A stretch of DNA of 64,000 nucleotides from Mesorhizobium sp. WSM2240 (GCF_040438645.1 NZ_CP159253.1:1736001-1800000); one strand, 5' to 3'. Positions 1 to 9,825 are shown, counted from the first letter of the stretch. A program made the numbers and translations. Notes: generated by a model from the sequence alone, not told the origin.

Positions 1-457
1 TCGTGCCGCCCTGCGACTTGAACCGCGCGGAAAGCGCCTGGTTCCAGCCCATCTGGGAACGAATGAAATCCTTGAAATGTCCTTCGGTGATGCCGGCCTT
101 GTTGAGGATTTCGGACATCTGCGCCGGCGAGAGCTTGTTGGAGCCTGCGAAACGCTTGAAAGCGGCATCGACCGCCTCGTCTGTGATCTTGATGCCGAGG
201 CGCTTGATCTCGGCGGTCCGCAGGGTTTGCTCGACCATCTCGTCGGCTGCCATCTGGTTCAGATTGCCCTTGCGATTCTGCAGCTTCAGGAAGGCGGCGC
301 GACGCTGGATGTCGTAAGTGGTGACCGGAACATTGTTGACGACATATTTGATTTCGCTCGCCGCCGCGGGCGAGGCGACTAGAACAACAGGCAGCGAGCC
401 CGCTGCAACAGCCACAGCAAAACTTGCCGAAAACAAATATTTCCCGATCGAAAACAT
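1..457 (-). CDS. SurA-like periplasmic peptidyl-prolyl isomerase/chaperone, N-terminal part
   Basis: Only the N-terminal 152 codons are inside the window; the 3' end runs off the left edge. The start is an ATG (complement of 455-457) followed by a signal peptide with an Ala-rich h-region ending near ASPAAASE. The mature part has the SurA N-terminal pattern: 'NNVPVTTYDIQRRAAFL', then a helical block with 'EMVEQTLRTAEIKRLGI' and 'LSPAQMSEILNKAGIT'. SurA-family proteins escort unfolded outer-membrane proteins such as LptD through the periplasm. The gene lies 91 bp downstream of lptD in the same direction, the usual order in rhizobia. The parvulin domain would lie outside the window and cannot be confirmed. 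Confidence 0.8.
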   Translation of the reverse strand, partial: MFSIGKYLFSASFAVAVAAGSLPVVLVASPAAASEIKYVVNNVPVTTYDIQRRAAFLKLQNRKGNLNQMAADEMVEQTLRTAEIKRLGIKITDEAVDAAFKRFAGSNKLSPAQMSEILNKAGITEGHFKDFIRSQMGWNQALSARFKSQGGT

Positions 458-548
458 GCCAGACACTCCCCGCATTCCGCTTTTGTTCTGAATGGATACG
501 GCCGTGATGCCCATCCTATGCGGCGAAACGATGACGCCGCGCCGTCCG

Positions 549-3026
549 CTACTGCTCGATGATCTCGCTGGTAGCCGAGCCGAAGTCGCCGAGCGTGCGG
601 AACGAGATGTTGAAGCCGATCGAATGTTCGTCGTCTTCTCTCAACGAGACGTTCTGGTCGTTGTCCCGCTTGGTCGACCAAGTCATCGTGTAGGAAAAAC
701 ATTCGTCGTCATAGGCGAATCCCACGGAATTCCTGACGAGCACCCCGGATTCGAAATCGTAGGTGCCGGAGCCGAAAGCCCGCCAGTTTTCGTGGACGCG
801 GCCCGAGGCGGCCAGCGTGACTTCGCGGCGGTCCTGGCTGAAGCCGTAGAGCGGCTGCGCCTGGACGAAGGCATATTGAGCGGTGAGCGAGAGCGGCCTT
901 GAGAAGTAGCCGACCTTGGTTTCGGCGCGCCGCACCTCGAAGGTCTGCTCGTCGAAGCGGGCGCTGACCGAGGCGGAGAGGCCGTTGGGCGCTATGAAGC
1001 CGGCCAGGCCAACATAGTCGGACGTGTCCGTGTCGAGCCCGGAATAGGCGCCGACATTGACCAGATCGGGCGCGGCGAAGGGGTTGTCGCCGGCGAGTTG
1101 GTAGGATTGGCCGAACAGGGCGTTGGTGGCCCAGCCATTGCCGAACGAGCCAGAATAGCGCAGGCCGATATTGGCGCGAGAGCCGCCTTCGATACGGTCA
1201 TAGCCGGAGAATTTGTCGCGCTCGAACAGAGTCGAGGCGTCGAAGACGAAGCTCTGCGCATCCTCATTCGGGATGCCGAGCGTCTCTTCGTAACGGGCAT
1301 CGGGACGCGCGAAAACCTGCGCCATGGGCTCCAGCACATGCGTAGCGCTGGTGGTGGAGAACAAAACGGGCCAGCGCAGTTCAAGGCCGGCGGTGGCCAT
1401 GGCGCGGTAATAGGCAGAACGGATGTCGGTAGCCACGTCGATATCTGGATCGCTAGCCATGGCGTTGATTGCTTCTATCGACCGGTCCGACTGGCTCACA
1501 TAGGTGGTGTCGGCCTGGAAGGCCAGCAGCGGCGTCACCACGAGGCCGCCATCAGTGATGTAGGAGCGTTTCCATTCGGCCTCGGCGGTCAGCCGGGTGG
1601 AATCGCCGTCTATGCCGCGGATAAGTGGCGAGCGCTCGTCATCTAGGCCGAGGGTGGCACACGGATCGTCCAGCGAAGTTGGCGTCGGATCCGGGACCAG
1701 ACAATCCAAGGCAGAACGCCTGACCGAGCGCGCATTGATGTCGATGTTGAGTTCGCCGCCTGCGACGGGAGCATCCGGCGTGTAGGAATAATCGAAGGAC
1801 GGGAGCACCCAGGGCTGCTTTTCGGCTGCGGAGCCGGAGGCGCTGTCGAAGGCATCCTCCTGTAACTGGAAATACATTCCGCGCAGATCGAAATAGTTCC
1901 GGTCGTGAAGGCCCGTCAAATAGACTTCCGATGTGTGGACGTATTTGTCGTATTTCTCGATTTCATAGGTGCGTGAGAAATTCTTGTCGGTCTGGACGAG
2001 CACGTCCCAGCCGAAAACCCAGCGCGGATTGATGTCGAAGCGCCCCTGGGTGCCGAACATACCGCGGAACTTGTTGGGGTCGTCTTCGCGTCCGGAATCG
2101 ACGTTGCGGCGGCCGTTCTCGTCGATGAATGCGTCTGGATCGTTCTGGTGGATGCCGGCGATCTTCAGGCTGTATTCGCCATTGTTGAAGCGCTGGCGCC
2201 ATTCAGCTTCGCCTAGGAAGCCCTGCTTCGTGTAACCGGTGCCGGTCAGTGTCAGATCGTAGGTCGGCGACAAAGCGAGGTAATAAGGGATTGATACGCC
2301 GGCCCCGAGCTCGCTCTTGTATTTGATGCCGGGGAACAGGAAGCCGCTCTTGCGCTTCACGGTCGGGTCGGCGATCTCAAAGGAGGGCAGGAATGCAAGG
2401 GGGAAGCCGAAGAACTCGAAACGCGAATTCTCGAAACGGATCGTCTTGGCCTTGCCGTCCCAGATGATCTTGCGCGCCTTGATGCGCCAGATCGGCGCCT
2501 GGTCCGGCTTTTCTTCGCAAGGCTCGCAGGCGGTATAGACGCCGTTGTTGAAGGTGGTCAGCCTACCGCCCTTCCGCTCGGCGCTCTCGGCCGCGAAATA
2601 GGTCTTGTCGACGGTTTCGACCCGCAGCGCATTGACGAAGCCGTCGCCGAAATCATCCGTGATGTCGATCTCGTCGGAGAATATCCTGGTACCGCTGCTG
2701 TCGACGATCTCGACATTGCCGCTGGCGATCAGACGCGCGGTCTTCCGGTCATAGGTTACACGCTGTGCGACGAGGCGGTTGCCGCCATAATCGATCTGCA
2801 CGCCGCCGACCGCGGTCACCGTATTGGCGTCGTTGTCGTAGACGAGCGTGTCGGCCTCAAGCAGCATCTGGCTGCCTTCGGGAATATCCGCCCCGAGATC
2901 GGGCAGTTCCTGCGCCAAGGCGGGCAGGGCAGGCAAAACGCACGTCATGACGCATACAAGCGCCGTCGCGCCATACAGGCGCGCCAAACGGGCCGATTTG
3001 CGGTCAGATGTCACCGCCAACCCCAC
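549..3026 (-). CDS. lptD: LPS-assembly outer-membrane protein LptD
   Basis: LptD is the outer-membrane beta-barrel that, with LptE, inserts lipopolysaccharide into the outer leaflet. The 825-residue product has an N-terminal signal (cleavage near LPALAQE), then an OstA-like periplasmic domain ('LLEADTLVYDNDANTVTAVGGVQIDYGG') and a long aromatic-rich barrel. Cys residues occur in a CEPCEEK motif, around residues 460-480, and near the C terminus (DDECFSY), where the family forms disulfides. I chose a GTG start that overlaps the lptG stop (TAGTG) because AGGAGG lies 7 nt upstream; a longer ATG reading 66 nt upstream would overlap lptG further. The operon order is lptF-lptG-lptD-surA. Confidence 0.93.
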   Translation of the reverse strand: MGLAVTSDRKSARLARLYGATALVCVMTCVLPALPALAQELPDLGADIPEGSQMLLEADTLVYDNDANTVTAVGGVQIDYGGNRLVAQRVTYDRKTARLIASGNVEIVDSSGTRIFSDEIDITDDFGDGFVNALRVETVDKTYFAAESAERKGGRLTTFNNGVYTACEPCEEKPDQAPIWRIKARKIIWDGKAKTIRFENSRFEFFGFPLAFLPSFEIADPTVKRKSGFLFPGIKYKSELGAGVSIPYYLALSPTYDLTLTGTGYTKQGFLGEAEWRQRFNNGEYSLKIAGIHQNDPDAFIDENGRRNVDSGREDDPNKFRGMFGTQGRFDINPRWVFGWDVLVQTDKNFSRTYEIEKYDKYVHTSEVYLTGLHDRNYFDLRGMYFQLQEDAFDSASGSAAEKQPWVLPSFDYSYTPDAPVAGGELNIDINARSVRRSALDCLVPDPTPTSLDDPCATLGLDDERSPLIRGIDGDSTRLTAEAEWKRSYITDGGLVVTPLLAFQADTTYVSQSDRSIEAINAMASDPDIDVATDIRSAYYRAMATAGLELRWPVLFSTTSATHVLEPMAQVFARPDARYEETLGIPNEDAQSFVFDASTLFERDKFSGYDRIEGGSRANIGLRYSGSFGNGWATNALFGQSYQLAGDNPFAAPDLVNVGAYSGLDTDTSDYVGLAGFIAPNGLSASVSARFDEQTFEVRRAETKVGYFSRPLSLTAQYAFVQAQPLYGFSQDRREVTLAASGRVHENWRAFGSGTYDFESGVLVRNSVGFAYDDECFSYTMTWSTKRDNDQNVSLREDDEHSIGFNISFRTLGDFGSATSEIIEQ

Positions 3027-4111
3027 TAACCGTCCTCCTTGTAGAGCAGAAACGTCACCCCGAAAAATAATGCTACGACAACCGGCAGCCATGCCGCCAC
3101 AAATGGCGGAACGAATCCGGCATTACCAAACGCTTTTACCAATACCGAAACGACATAAAGCAGAAAGCCGGCGAGGACGCCACCCAGAATCATCGTCGCC
3201 GACTGGCCCATTCTGGCGAAGCGCATCGACACGGTGGCGGCGATCAGCGTCATGGCCACGAGAAGCGGCGGAAGCGCCAGCAATGAGTGGAACTGCATGG
3301 CGAAAGCATTGGCCCTGAGGCCGAAGGAGCGGGCCACCTCGATCTTGCTCGGCAGGTCGAAAAACGGGATCGTTTCGGGTCTAGCCAGCCGCTCCTGCAC
3401 GAATTCGGGTTTGAGATTAGTCGCGACGCGGTCCTGCTCAAGCGATTCGGCCGCGCCGCCGCGATAGCGCTTGACCTCGTTGAGTTCCCAGTAGCCGTCG
3501 CGCAGATAGGCCCGCTTGGCGTCCTTGCGCTCGACGATGTCGCCGTCGGCGTCGATCTCGAAGAACACCGCGTCGGCCAGTTCCAGCCCCTGATTCAGGA
3601 TGGCACGGGCGCCGATGATGGTGTCGACATTGTTGGCCTTCTGGCGAATCCATGGCGCCGAGAACGCCGAAACCTGGTTGGACTCGCCCGAACGCAATCT
3701 GGATTCGAGGACCTCGGAGCGTGAAAATCCGTGTGCTGCAATAGGGTTGAGCAGGGTGACGCTCAGTATACCGAAAAGCAGCGCGCCGATGCAGGCCGGC
3801 AACAGGAACTGCCATGCGGAAATGCCGGCGGAGCGGGCGATGACCAGTTCGTATTTGCGGTTGAGCGAGATCAGTGTGGCCATCGCCGCAAACAGCGCGA
3901 TGAAAGGCACCGTCTGCAGCATAATCATGGGAACGCGCAGCGCTGAAACCGCAAGCGCTGTCTGGAAGGTGAAGCCGGGCAGGCCGGAGGTCCGGCTGGA
4001 AAATTCCGTGAAGTCGATCAGGAAGACCAGCGCGAAGATGCCGACGAAGAACCATGCCGTGATGGCCGAATAGCGCACGAAGAAATAGCGGCCGAGCGTC
4101 CAGCCCATCAT
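3026..4111 (-). CDS. lptG: LPS export ABC transporter permease LptG
   Basis: LptG is one of the two inner-membrane permeases that, with LptF and the ATPase LptB, extract LPS from the inner membrane. The 361-residue product has the YjgP/YjgQ architecture: membrane helices near the N terminus (WFVGIFALVFLIDFTEF), a periplasmic beta-jellyroll region in the middle, and three C-terminal helices from about residue 265. The start overlaps the lptF stop in an ATGA arrangement, so the two are translationally coupled. Its own stop overlaps the GTG of lptD. The length is normal for the family. Confidence 0.93.
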   Translation of the reverse strand: MMGWTLGRYFFVRYSAITAWFFVGIFALVFLIDFTEFSSRTSGLPGFTFQTALAVSALRVPMIMLQTVPFIALFAAMATLISLNRKYELVIARSAGISAWQFLLPACIGALLFGILSVTLLNPIAAHGFSRSEVLESRLRSGESNQVSAFSAPWIRQKANNVDTIIGARAILNQGLELADAVFFEIDADGDIVERKDAKRAYLRDGYWELNEVKRYRGGAAESLEQDRVATNLKPEFVQERLARPETIPFFDLPSKIEVARSFGLRANAFAMQFHSLLALPPLLVAMTLIAATVSMRFARMGQSATMILGGVLAGFLLYVVSVLVKAFGNAGFVPPFVAAWLPVVVALFFGVTFLLYKEDG

Positions 4112-5310
4112 GCGCCTCCCGGTGAGGCGGCCCGGCGGCCGGCAAGTCTCTGCCAGAGCCGCCCGAATCGTTCGCCGGCATTGCGGCCGAAGGAGACCAG
4201 CCCCTCAGCCCACGAGATGGGCAGTTCCATGGTCCGGTTGCTTCTGATGAACCAGATCGCCGCGGCCGAGGCGGCGATGGGCACGGCGTAGACGAAGGGC
4301 GTGAAAGCCGCCGACGACTGCGCCTGGTTGGTCACGAAGAAGCCGAGCCAGCGGACGAAAAGCGCGATCGTCACCGCGGTTATCAGTGGATTGATTCGTG
4401 CCTCCCGATGCGAACGCGCATCGCCGGCGACGGCCAGCGCGATCAGGGCGAAAACTAATGGGTAGGTCCATTCGGTAAAGCGCCTGTGGAGCTCAGCGCG
4501 GAACGATTGCGGCTTTTGCTGATAGACGTCGTCATTGGGATCGGGATTCATGAGATAGGCGATCGTCCGGTCCTTCGGATACATCGTGATCCTGTCGCCG
4601 GACGACGAAAAGGCCGAGAGGTCGAAAGCGTAGGAGGTGAAGCGGATGACGGAGACCTCGCCGGCGGGTGTCTTCCGATGGACGACGCCGTCGGCCATCA
4701 CCAGTAGGCTCTTATCATCGCTTTCGACCACCGAGCCTTTCTTGGCGTAGTAGACGAGGTCGATGCCTTCCTCGCGCGAATCGGCGACGAAGATGCTGCC
4801 GAGCTGGCCGTCCGGCAACCGCTCGCCGACCTGCACAAAGAGGCCCTCATCGATCTTGCGGAACGTTCCCTCCTGGATGACCAGCGACAGAAGATCGGCC
4901 CTGGCCGCGGCGACCAACTGGCGGCCGCGCTCACGCGCATAAGGATCGACGCCATTGTCGACCGCGAATGAGAAAACGCTCGCCGCGACTGCGAGAATGA
5001 TGACGGGGCGGATGACCGTCGAGCGCGAACTGCCGGCGGCGGCAACGACGACCAGCTCCGAATCGGTATTCATCACGCTCAGCGTCTGCGCAACGGCGAT
5101 GATCAGGGCAAAGGGAATGACGATCGGGATGATCGACGGCAGGATCAGCGTCGCGATTTCGAAGAAGGTGAGGGCGGACTGGCCGCTGTCGGTGACAAGG
5201 TCAATGCGCGCCAGAACCTGCGTGGTCCAGACGATCGCCAGCGTCCAGAACAGCGCGGCTGCAAAAACTTCGAGCGTGCGACGCAATATGTAGCGTTCGA
5301 CGACCTTCAT
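4108..5310 (-). CDS. lptF: LPS export ABC transporter permease LptF
   Basis: LptF is the partner permease of LptG in the LptB2FG LPS-extraction complex. The 400-residue product begins MKVVERYILRRTLEVF, typical of the family, followed by a membrane segment, a TM pair around residues 50-120, a periplasmic jellyroll (about 130-270) and C-terminal TM helices (YPLVFALIALAVAG and following). A basic Arg-rich tail follows the last helix. It is the first gene of the leftward lptF-lptG-lptD-surA operon, so its promoter should lie in the divergent gap before pepA. Confidence 0.93.
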   Translation of the reverse strand: MKVVERYILRRTLEVFAAALFWTLAIVWTTQVLARIDLVTDSGQSALTFFEIATLILPSIIPIVIPFALIIAVAQTLSVMNTDSELVVVAAAGSSRSTVIRPVIILAVAASVFSFAVDNGVDPYARERGRQLVAAARADLLSLVIQEGTFRKIDEGLFVQVGERLPDGQLGSIFVADSREEGIDLVYYAKKGSVVESDDKSLLVMADGVVHRKTPAGEVSVIRFTSYAFDLSAFSSSGDRITMYPKDRTIAYLMNPDPNDDVYQQKPQSFRAELHRRFTEWTYPLVFALIALAVAGDARSHREARINPLITAVTIALFVRWLGFFVTNQAQSSAAFTPFVYAVPIAASAAAIWFIRSNRTMELPISWAEGLVSFGRNAGERFGRLWQRLAGRRAASPGGA

Positions 5311-5647
5311 GAGACGCGCGATTCCGTTACGGGGGCGACTGTCCTGCCGCGGACAATCCCCGCAACCAGATACGTGCGCAAACTACCCGCCGGACGGCGG
5401 GAGCACAACCGGCTCGAATTGGTATCCGTCCCGTCTCGACTTTCCGGCATGCTCAAATTGTCCCCACTATTGGATAAGGAAGTGCCAACGCGAATGGTTA
5501 CCTGGATATTAACCGGCTTTTGGCGGCCGCAAGATTGTGGCGGGGAATTGGAGCAAAAAGCTGGCGCAACGGCTTTCGCCTTGCCAAATGCCGTAAAACG
5601 ACCAAATGTCGCGCACCACGACAGTCCATCCCCGAAAGCAGGTATCC
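5311..5647. promoter_or_regulatory. Divergent intergenic region lptF / pepA
   Basis: This 337-bp gap separates two divergently transcribed genes and should hold the promoters of the lptFGD-surA operon and of pepA. Its central part (about 5450-5520) is more AT-rich than the flanks. I see no convincing dyad or riboswitch in it, and I cannot place -35/-10 boxes with confidence. The open frames crossing it have no homology I recognise. Confidence 0.4.
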
Positions 5648-7147
5648 ATGACGTCCAGACCATCGATCAGCTTTGCGAAACCCGGCATGCCCAAAAAGGG
5701 CAGCGTCATCGTTCTGGCGACCGAGGGCGGCGCGCTGAGCGACGCAGCGAAGGCATGCGATCCCGGCGACACGTTTGCGCGCGCCTTTCCGGTGGCGGAT
5801 TTCAACGGCAAGCTGGCCAGCGCCGTCGAGGTGCTGGCGCCGCAAGGCACGCAATTTGATCGCCTCGTGGCGCTCGGAGCTGGCAAGGTGGACAGCCTGG
5901 ACGCTCACGCCTGGCTGAAGCTCGGCGGCGCGGTTGCGGGCCAGTTGCGCAAGGCGAGCGAAGTGGCGGTTGTCGCCGATCTTCCGGGCGCCGAAGTCGA
6001 TGCGGCCGCGGTGGCGAACCTCGCCGCAGGCATCCTGCTCAGGACCTATTCCTTCGACAAGTACAAGACCAAGAAGGACAATGCCGAAGGCGAGCAGCCG
6101 AAAGCGGCCAAACCGGCCAAGATCACCATATACTGCGCAAACCCGGCGGCTGCCAAAAAGGCATTTGCCGATGCCGAGGCGGTGGTGGACGGGGTGACGC
6201 TGGCGCGCGACCTCGTCAATGAGCCGGCCAACATACTCGGCCCGGTGGAATTCGCAGCGCGCGCGAAGGAACTCGAGGCGCTCGGCGTGACGGTCGAGAT
6301 TCTCACCGAAAAGGAGATGCGGAAGCTCGGCATGGGCGCGCTGCTCGGCGTGGGACAAGGCTCGGCCCGGCCCCCGCGGCTGGTCATCATGAGTTGGAAC
6401 GGCGGCAAATCCAAGGACAAGCCGGTCGCCTTTATCGGCAAGGGCGTGGTCTTCGATTCGGGCGGCGTCTCGATCAAGCCGGCCGCCGGCATGGAAGACA
6501 TGAAGGGCGACATGGGCGGTGCGGCCGCTGTGACCGGCCTGATGCATGCGCTCGCCGCGCGCAAGGCCAAGGTGAACGTCGTCGGTATCCTCGGATGCGT
6601 GGAAAACATGCTCGACGGCAACGCCCAGCGGCCCGGCGACATCGTCACCTCCATGTCGGGGCAGACCATCGAGGTCCTGAATACCGACGCGGAAGGGCGC
6701 CTCGTGCTCGCCGACGCGCTCTGGTATTGCAATGACCGCTTCCAGCCGAAATTCATGGTCAATCTGGCGACGCTGACCGGCGCCATCATGGTTGCGCTCG
6801 GGCAGAGCCATGCCGGCCTGTTCTCCAATAATGATGAACTGGCCGGGCGGCTGACCGCAGCCGGCCTCTCCACCCAGGAAAAGCTCTGGCGTATGCCGCT
6901 CGGGGCCGAATACGACAAGCTGATCGACACCAAGAACGCCGACATGAAGAATATCGGCGGACGCTTCGCCGGCGCCATCACTGCGGCGCAGTTCCTGCAG
7001 CGTTTCGTCAAGGATACGCCATGGGCGCATCTCGACATCGCCGGCACCGCGATGGGGTCGCCGTCGAGCGAGATCAACCAGTCATGGGGTTCCGGCTTCG
7101 GCGTGCGGCTGCTCGATCAACTGGTCCGTGACCATTATGAAAGCTAA
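5648..7147 (+). CDS. pepA: Leucyl (cytosol) aminopeptidase, M17 family
   Basis: PepA is a hexameric di-metal aminopeptidase that trims N-terminal residues from peptides; some homologues also bind DNA. The 499-residue product carries the M17 signature NTDAEGRL at about residues 345-352. The metal and substrate block '[32 protein letters not shown]' supplies the catalytic Lys and Asp ligands. The start at [13 protein letters not shown] follows AGCAGG by a normal distance; an in-frame ATG 42 nt upstream adds a stretch ([14 protein letters not shown]) unlike the family. holC follows at once, a common pairing. Confidence 0.95.
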   Translation: MTSRPSISFAKPGMPKKGSVIVLATEGGALSDAAKACDPGDTFARAFPVADFNGKLASAVEVLAPQGTQFDRLVALGAGKVDSLDAHAWLKLGGAVAGQLRKASEVAVVADLPGAEVDAAAVANLAAGILLRTYSFDKYKTKKDNAEGEQPKAAKPAKITIYCANPAAAKKAFADAEAVVDGVTLARDLVNEPANILGPVEFAARAKELEALGVTVEILTEKEMRKLGMGALLGVGQGSARPPRLVIMSWNGGKSKDKPVAFIGKGVVFDSGGVSIKPAAGMEDMKGDMGGAAAVTGLMHALAARKAKVNVVGILGCVENMLDGNAQRPGDIVTSMSGQTIEVLNTDAEGRLVLADALWYCNDRFQPKFMVNLATLTGAIMVALGQSHAGLFSNNDELAGRLTAAGLSTQEKLWRMPLGAEYDKLIDTKNADMKNIGGRFAGAITAAQFLQRFVKDTPWAHLDIAGTAMGSPSSEINQSWGSGFGVRLLDQLVRDHYES

Positions 7148-7168
7148 ATGCCTTCAGCGCTGGCCAGG

Positions 7169-7618
7169 ATGACGGAAGTTCTGTTTTACCACCTGACCGA
7201 ATCGACACTCGAGGAGGCGCTGCCGGGCTTGCTGGAAAAGAGCGTCCAGCGCGGCTGGCGCGCCGTCGTGCAGACCGGAACCGAGGAGCGGCGCGACGCG
7301 CTAGACGCGCATCTGTGGACATTCCGGGACGATTCGTTCCTGGCGCACGGGACGGATCGCGAGCCGCATGCAGCCGAACAGCCGGTGCTGCTGACGACGG
7401 AGGCGGAAAACGGCAACGGCGCCGAAATCCGCTTCATCGTCGACGGTGCGACACCGCCCGATGTCGCGGCCTATGAGCGGGCGGTGTTCATGTTCGATGG
7501 GCATGACGCCGCGCAGCTCGAAACGGCGCGTGAACACTGGAAGGCAATGAAGGCGGGCGGGCACGCTGTCACTTACTGGCAGCAGACGCCGGAGCGCCGC
7601 TGGGAGCGGAAGGCGTGA
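7169..7618 (+). CDS. holC: DNA polymerase III chi subunit
   Basis: HolC (chi) links the clamp-loader complex to single-strand-binding protein during replication. The 149-residue product begins MTEVLFYHLTESTLEEALPGLLEKSVQRGWR, the usual start of rhizobial chi subunits. It also has the family pattern 'LDAHLWTFRDDSFLAHG' and ends with the WKAMKAGGHAVTYWQQ block. An ATG 21 nt upstream, directly after the pepA stop, is possible, but the chosen start matches the family N terminus. The gene follows pepA with almost no gap, so the two are probably co-transcribed. Confidence 0.88.
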   Translation: MTEVLFYHLTESTLEEALPGLLEKSVQRGWRAVVQTGTEERRDALDAHLWTFRDDSFLAHGTDREPHAAEQPVLLTTEAENGNGAEIRFIVDGATPPDVAAYERAVFMFDGHDAAQLETAREHWKAMKAGGHAVTYWQQTPERRWERKA

Positions 7619-7646
7619 CGGCCGGCGCGGCTAAGCAGGTTTCGTG

Positions 7647-8258
7647 ATGCGCCTGCTGTTTCTCCTGATCTTCCTGATCGGCGCGGCGATGGGCGTCGGC
7701 TATCCCTATGTGATCCGGAATTTTTCCGGTCATGAGATCGGCACATGGCGGGTTTACGACAGCGTCGGCGGCTTCCGGCCGGTCGACGCGACGCTGGGCG
7801 CGACCGATGCGCCGGTCCGGGTACTGGTCGACATCACGAGCACGGCTGCGCCTGAGGTCGCCGAAAACGCAGCCATCCTGACCATCACGGCTGCGGCCGG
7901 TGGCCGGACGGTCCTGGCCGAGACGCTCGGGCTGGCCGGAGCGACAGCGCGTGACGACACCCCGCAAACGCCGCAGAAGATCTATCGCATCGACGCCGGC
8001 GCGATCGCCGAGGTCGAGGACGGTGTTCATACGTTCACGCTCGGCCCTGGAGATGCGGAAGAGGTCGATATCGAAGCCGTCGATCTGATCCTGCTCGCCG
8101 GCGCGGGCGCCTATGACCAGCGGGCGCAGCCGCTGGGCTTTTCGCTGATGGCGATCGGCTTCATCGGCTTCGTGCTGGCGCTGCGGCGCGGAAAGCCCGA
8201 TCGAAACCCGAACTCGCAGCCGCCGAAGCCCCGCTGGGGCAGGGGCGGCGAGCGCTGA
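7647..8258 (+). CDS. Small membrane-anchored protein of unknown function
   Basis: I do not recognise a named family. The 203-residue product has an N-terminal membrane helix (LLFLLIFLIGAAMGVGYPYVI), an extracytoplasmic Ala/Thr-rich domain of about 140 residues and a second helix near residues 170-190 (LGFSLMAIGFIGFVLAL), followed by a basic Pro-rich cytoplasmic tail. The start at ATG 7647 is preceded by AGCAGG at 7 nt; the GTG just before it is an alternative. It lies between holC and rlmJ on the same strand and may be co-transcribed with them. Both ends would be cytoplasmic or embedded, leaving the middle domain in the periplasm. Confidence 0.75.
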   Translation: MRLLFLLIFLIGAAMGVGYPYVIRNFSGHEIGTWRVYDSVGGFRPVDATLGATDAPVRVLVDITSTAAPEVAENAAILTITAAAGGRTVLAETLGLAGATARDDTPQTPQKIYRIDAGAIAEVEDGVHTFTLGPGDAEEVDIEAVDLILLAGAGAYDQRAQPLGFSLMAIGFIGFVLALRRGKPDRNPNSQPPKPRWGRGGER

Positions 8259-8268
8259 AGAGGGGCGG

Positions 8269-9129
8269 ATGAACTACCGCCACGCCTATCATGCCGGCAA
8301 TTTCGCCGACGTGGTCAAGCACGCGGTGCTGGCCCGGCTGGTCGAGTACCTGAAGCTCAAGGACAAGGCGTTCCGCGTCATCGACACCCATGCCGGTGTG
8401 GGGCTCTATGATCTCTCGGCGGAGGAGGCGCAGAAGACCGGCGAATGGCGAAGCGGCATAGCGCGCCTGCTCGAGGCGAGGCTTGCGCCCGAAGCGGCGG
8501 CGCTGCTGGCGCCTTATCTCGATGCGGTGCGGGCGGCTAATCCCGATGGCGGGCTTCTGTGCTATCCGGGCTCGCCGCTGATCGTGCGCGGGCTTTTGCG
8601 CAAGCAGGACCGCCTGTCGGCGATCGAACTGCACCCGCAGGATTTCGCAGTACTGAAAACCCTGTTCGCCGACGATTATCAGGTCCGGGTGCTGGAACTG
8701 GATGGGTGGCTGGCGCTCGGAGCGCATCTGCCGCCGAAGGAGAAGCGCGGCCTGGTGCTGGTCGATCCGCCCTTCGAGCAGGAGGGCGAGTTCGCCCGCC
8801 TGGCGGAGGGACTGCGCAAGGCTCATCGGCGCTGGCCGGGCGGCATCTACGCGCTGTGGTATCCGGTCAAGGACCGCCCCGCGGTGAGGAGGTTCCGCGA
8901 GGCCCTGGCCGGTTCCGGCATCCCGAAGATCTTGGACATTCGCTTCGATGTCAGGCCGGCTGCCGACGAGCCGCGTTTCGACGGGACCGGCATGATTATT
9001 GTCAATCCGCCCTTCACGCTGGAGAAGGAACTCGGCCTCATACTGCCTGCGCTGCATGCGGTGCTCGCCGAGACAAAGGCAGCCGGGTGGCAGGTCGAAT
9101 GGCTGACGGGGGAAGACACCGCCGCCTGA
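8269..9129 (+). CDS. rlmJ: 23S rRNA (adenine-2030-N6)-methyltransferase RlmJ
   Basis: RlmJ methylates A2030 of 23S rRNA using S-adenosylmethionine. The 286-residue product starts with the diagnostic MNYRHAYHAGNFADVVKH block. It contains the SAM-binding segment 'FRVIDTHAGVGLYDL' and the catalytic motif VLVDPPFE of N6-adenine methyltransferases at about residues 163-170. A late 'GMIIVNPPFTLE' block is also typical. The start is well placed after an AGAGGGG-like ribosome binding site. The length matches the family. Confidence 0.94.
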   Translation: MNYRHAYHAGNFADVVKHAVLARLVEYLKLKDKAFRVIDTHAGVGLYDLSAEEAQKTGEWRSGIARLLEARLAPEAAALLAPYLDAVRAANPDGGLLCYPGSPLIVRGLLRKQDRLSAIELHPQDFAVLKTLFADDYQVRVLELDGWLALGAHLPPKEKRGLVLVDPPFEQEGEFARLAEGLRKAHRRWPGGIYALWYPVKDRPAVRRFREALAGSGIPKILDIRFDVRPAADEPRFDGTGMIIVNPPFTLEKELGLILPALHAVLAETKAAGWQVEWLTGEDTAA

Positions 9130-9209
9130 CGGCGGCTTGACCCTTGCGCGGCCTTTGCGCAAACTGCCGGCCATAGTGCTTCGCGCCGGCCATCATTAAC
9201 GAGGACAGT

Positions 9210-9686
9210 ATGACCCGCATCGCCCGTTTCGCCATGGCCGCAACGCTGGCCCTCGGTTCGTTCATGACGCCGGCAGCTGCGCCCGCCGCCGACATGAGGA
9301 TTTACCAGCAGCAAGATTCTGGGGTCTGCGCCGACAGGCGCTTCCTGGCCAAGATCACCGACCGCTTCCGTTACCAGGTGCGGCACGTTCCGCACCTGCC
9401 CGACGTCGCGATTACCGATTTCCAGCGCATCCGCGCCACCCTTTTCGAGCCGAGAGCCGAGCGCAAGCCCATCGCGCGGCAATATTGCGAGGCCGAGGTC
9501 GTGCTTTCCGACGGCTACACACGTAATATCTGGTACCTGATCGAAGGCGGCATGGGATTTGCCGGCATCGGCGACAATGTCGAATTCTGCGTCGACGGCT
9601 TCGACCGCTGGTACGTCTATAACGGCCGCTGCCGCGTCCTACGCCCGGGTGTGGATAGGATCCAGGTGGGGACGGCCTACAAATGA
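9210..9686 (+). CDS. Secreted protein of unknown function with conserved cysteines
   Basis: The 158-residue product has a clear signal peptide (MTRIARFAMAATLALGSFMTPAAAPAADM) and a mature domain of about 130 residues with four cysteines (VCADRRF, QYCEAEV, EFCVDGF, GRCRVL), probably forming two periplasmic disulfides. Aromatic patterns 'NIWYLIEGGMGFAGIGDNVEFC' and 'DRWYVYNGRCRVLRPG' look like a compact beta-rich fold. I know similar hypothetical proteins from rhizobia but no assigned function. It stands alone between rlmJ and the RNase T2 gene, with a GAGGA-like ribosome binding site before the ATG. Confidence 0.8.
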   Translation: MTRIARFAMAATLALGSFMTPAAAPAADMRIYQQQDSGVCADRRFLAKITDRFRYQVRHVPHLPDVAITDFQRIRATLFEPRAERKPIARQYCEAEVVLSDGYTRNIWYLIEGGMGFAGIGDNVEFCVDGFDRWYVYNGRCRVLRPGVDRIQVGTAYK

Positions 9687-9695
9687 CGGCTTTCT

Positions 9696-9780
9696 GTGCT
9701 TCCGGTGCTCACGTACCTGAATGTACGCTCCGCTCCGGTTCTCGAAATCCGCCATTTTGGTCGCTGCGCGCCCTCTTCGA
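9696..9780. repeat. Candidate rhizobial intergenic palindromic repeat
   Basis: The gap after 9686 holds a segment with the short dyad GTAC-ctgaat-GTAC embedded in CGCTCCG-rich sequence. Segments of this style (CTCACGTAC ... GTACGCTCCGCTCCGG) are dispersed between genes in rhizobial genomes. It may form a hairpin and end transcription of the upstream gene. I recognise the style rather than an exact family, and no second copy is present in this window. Confidence 0.35.
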
Positions 9781-9825
9781 TCCGGCTCGTCCTGACCTGA
9801 ATCGCAACACACCCTAAGCCGACGC

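Noticed and set aside
549..3092. Longer lptD reading starting 66 nt upstream
   Set aside because: It overlaps lptG by a further 66 nt and lacks a ribosome binding site; the GTG after AGGAGG fits better and leaves a signal peptide near the N terminus.
5498..7030. Long minus-strand open frame opposite pepA
   Set aside because: Shadow of pepA: the product is His/Arg/Gly-rich with no family pattern, while pepA on the plus strand has all catalytic motifs.
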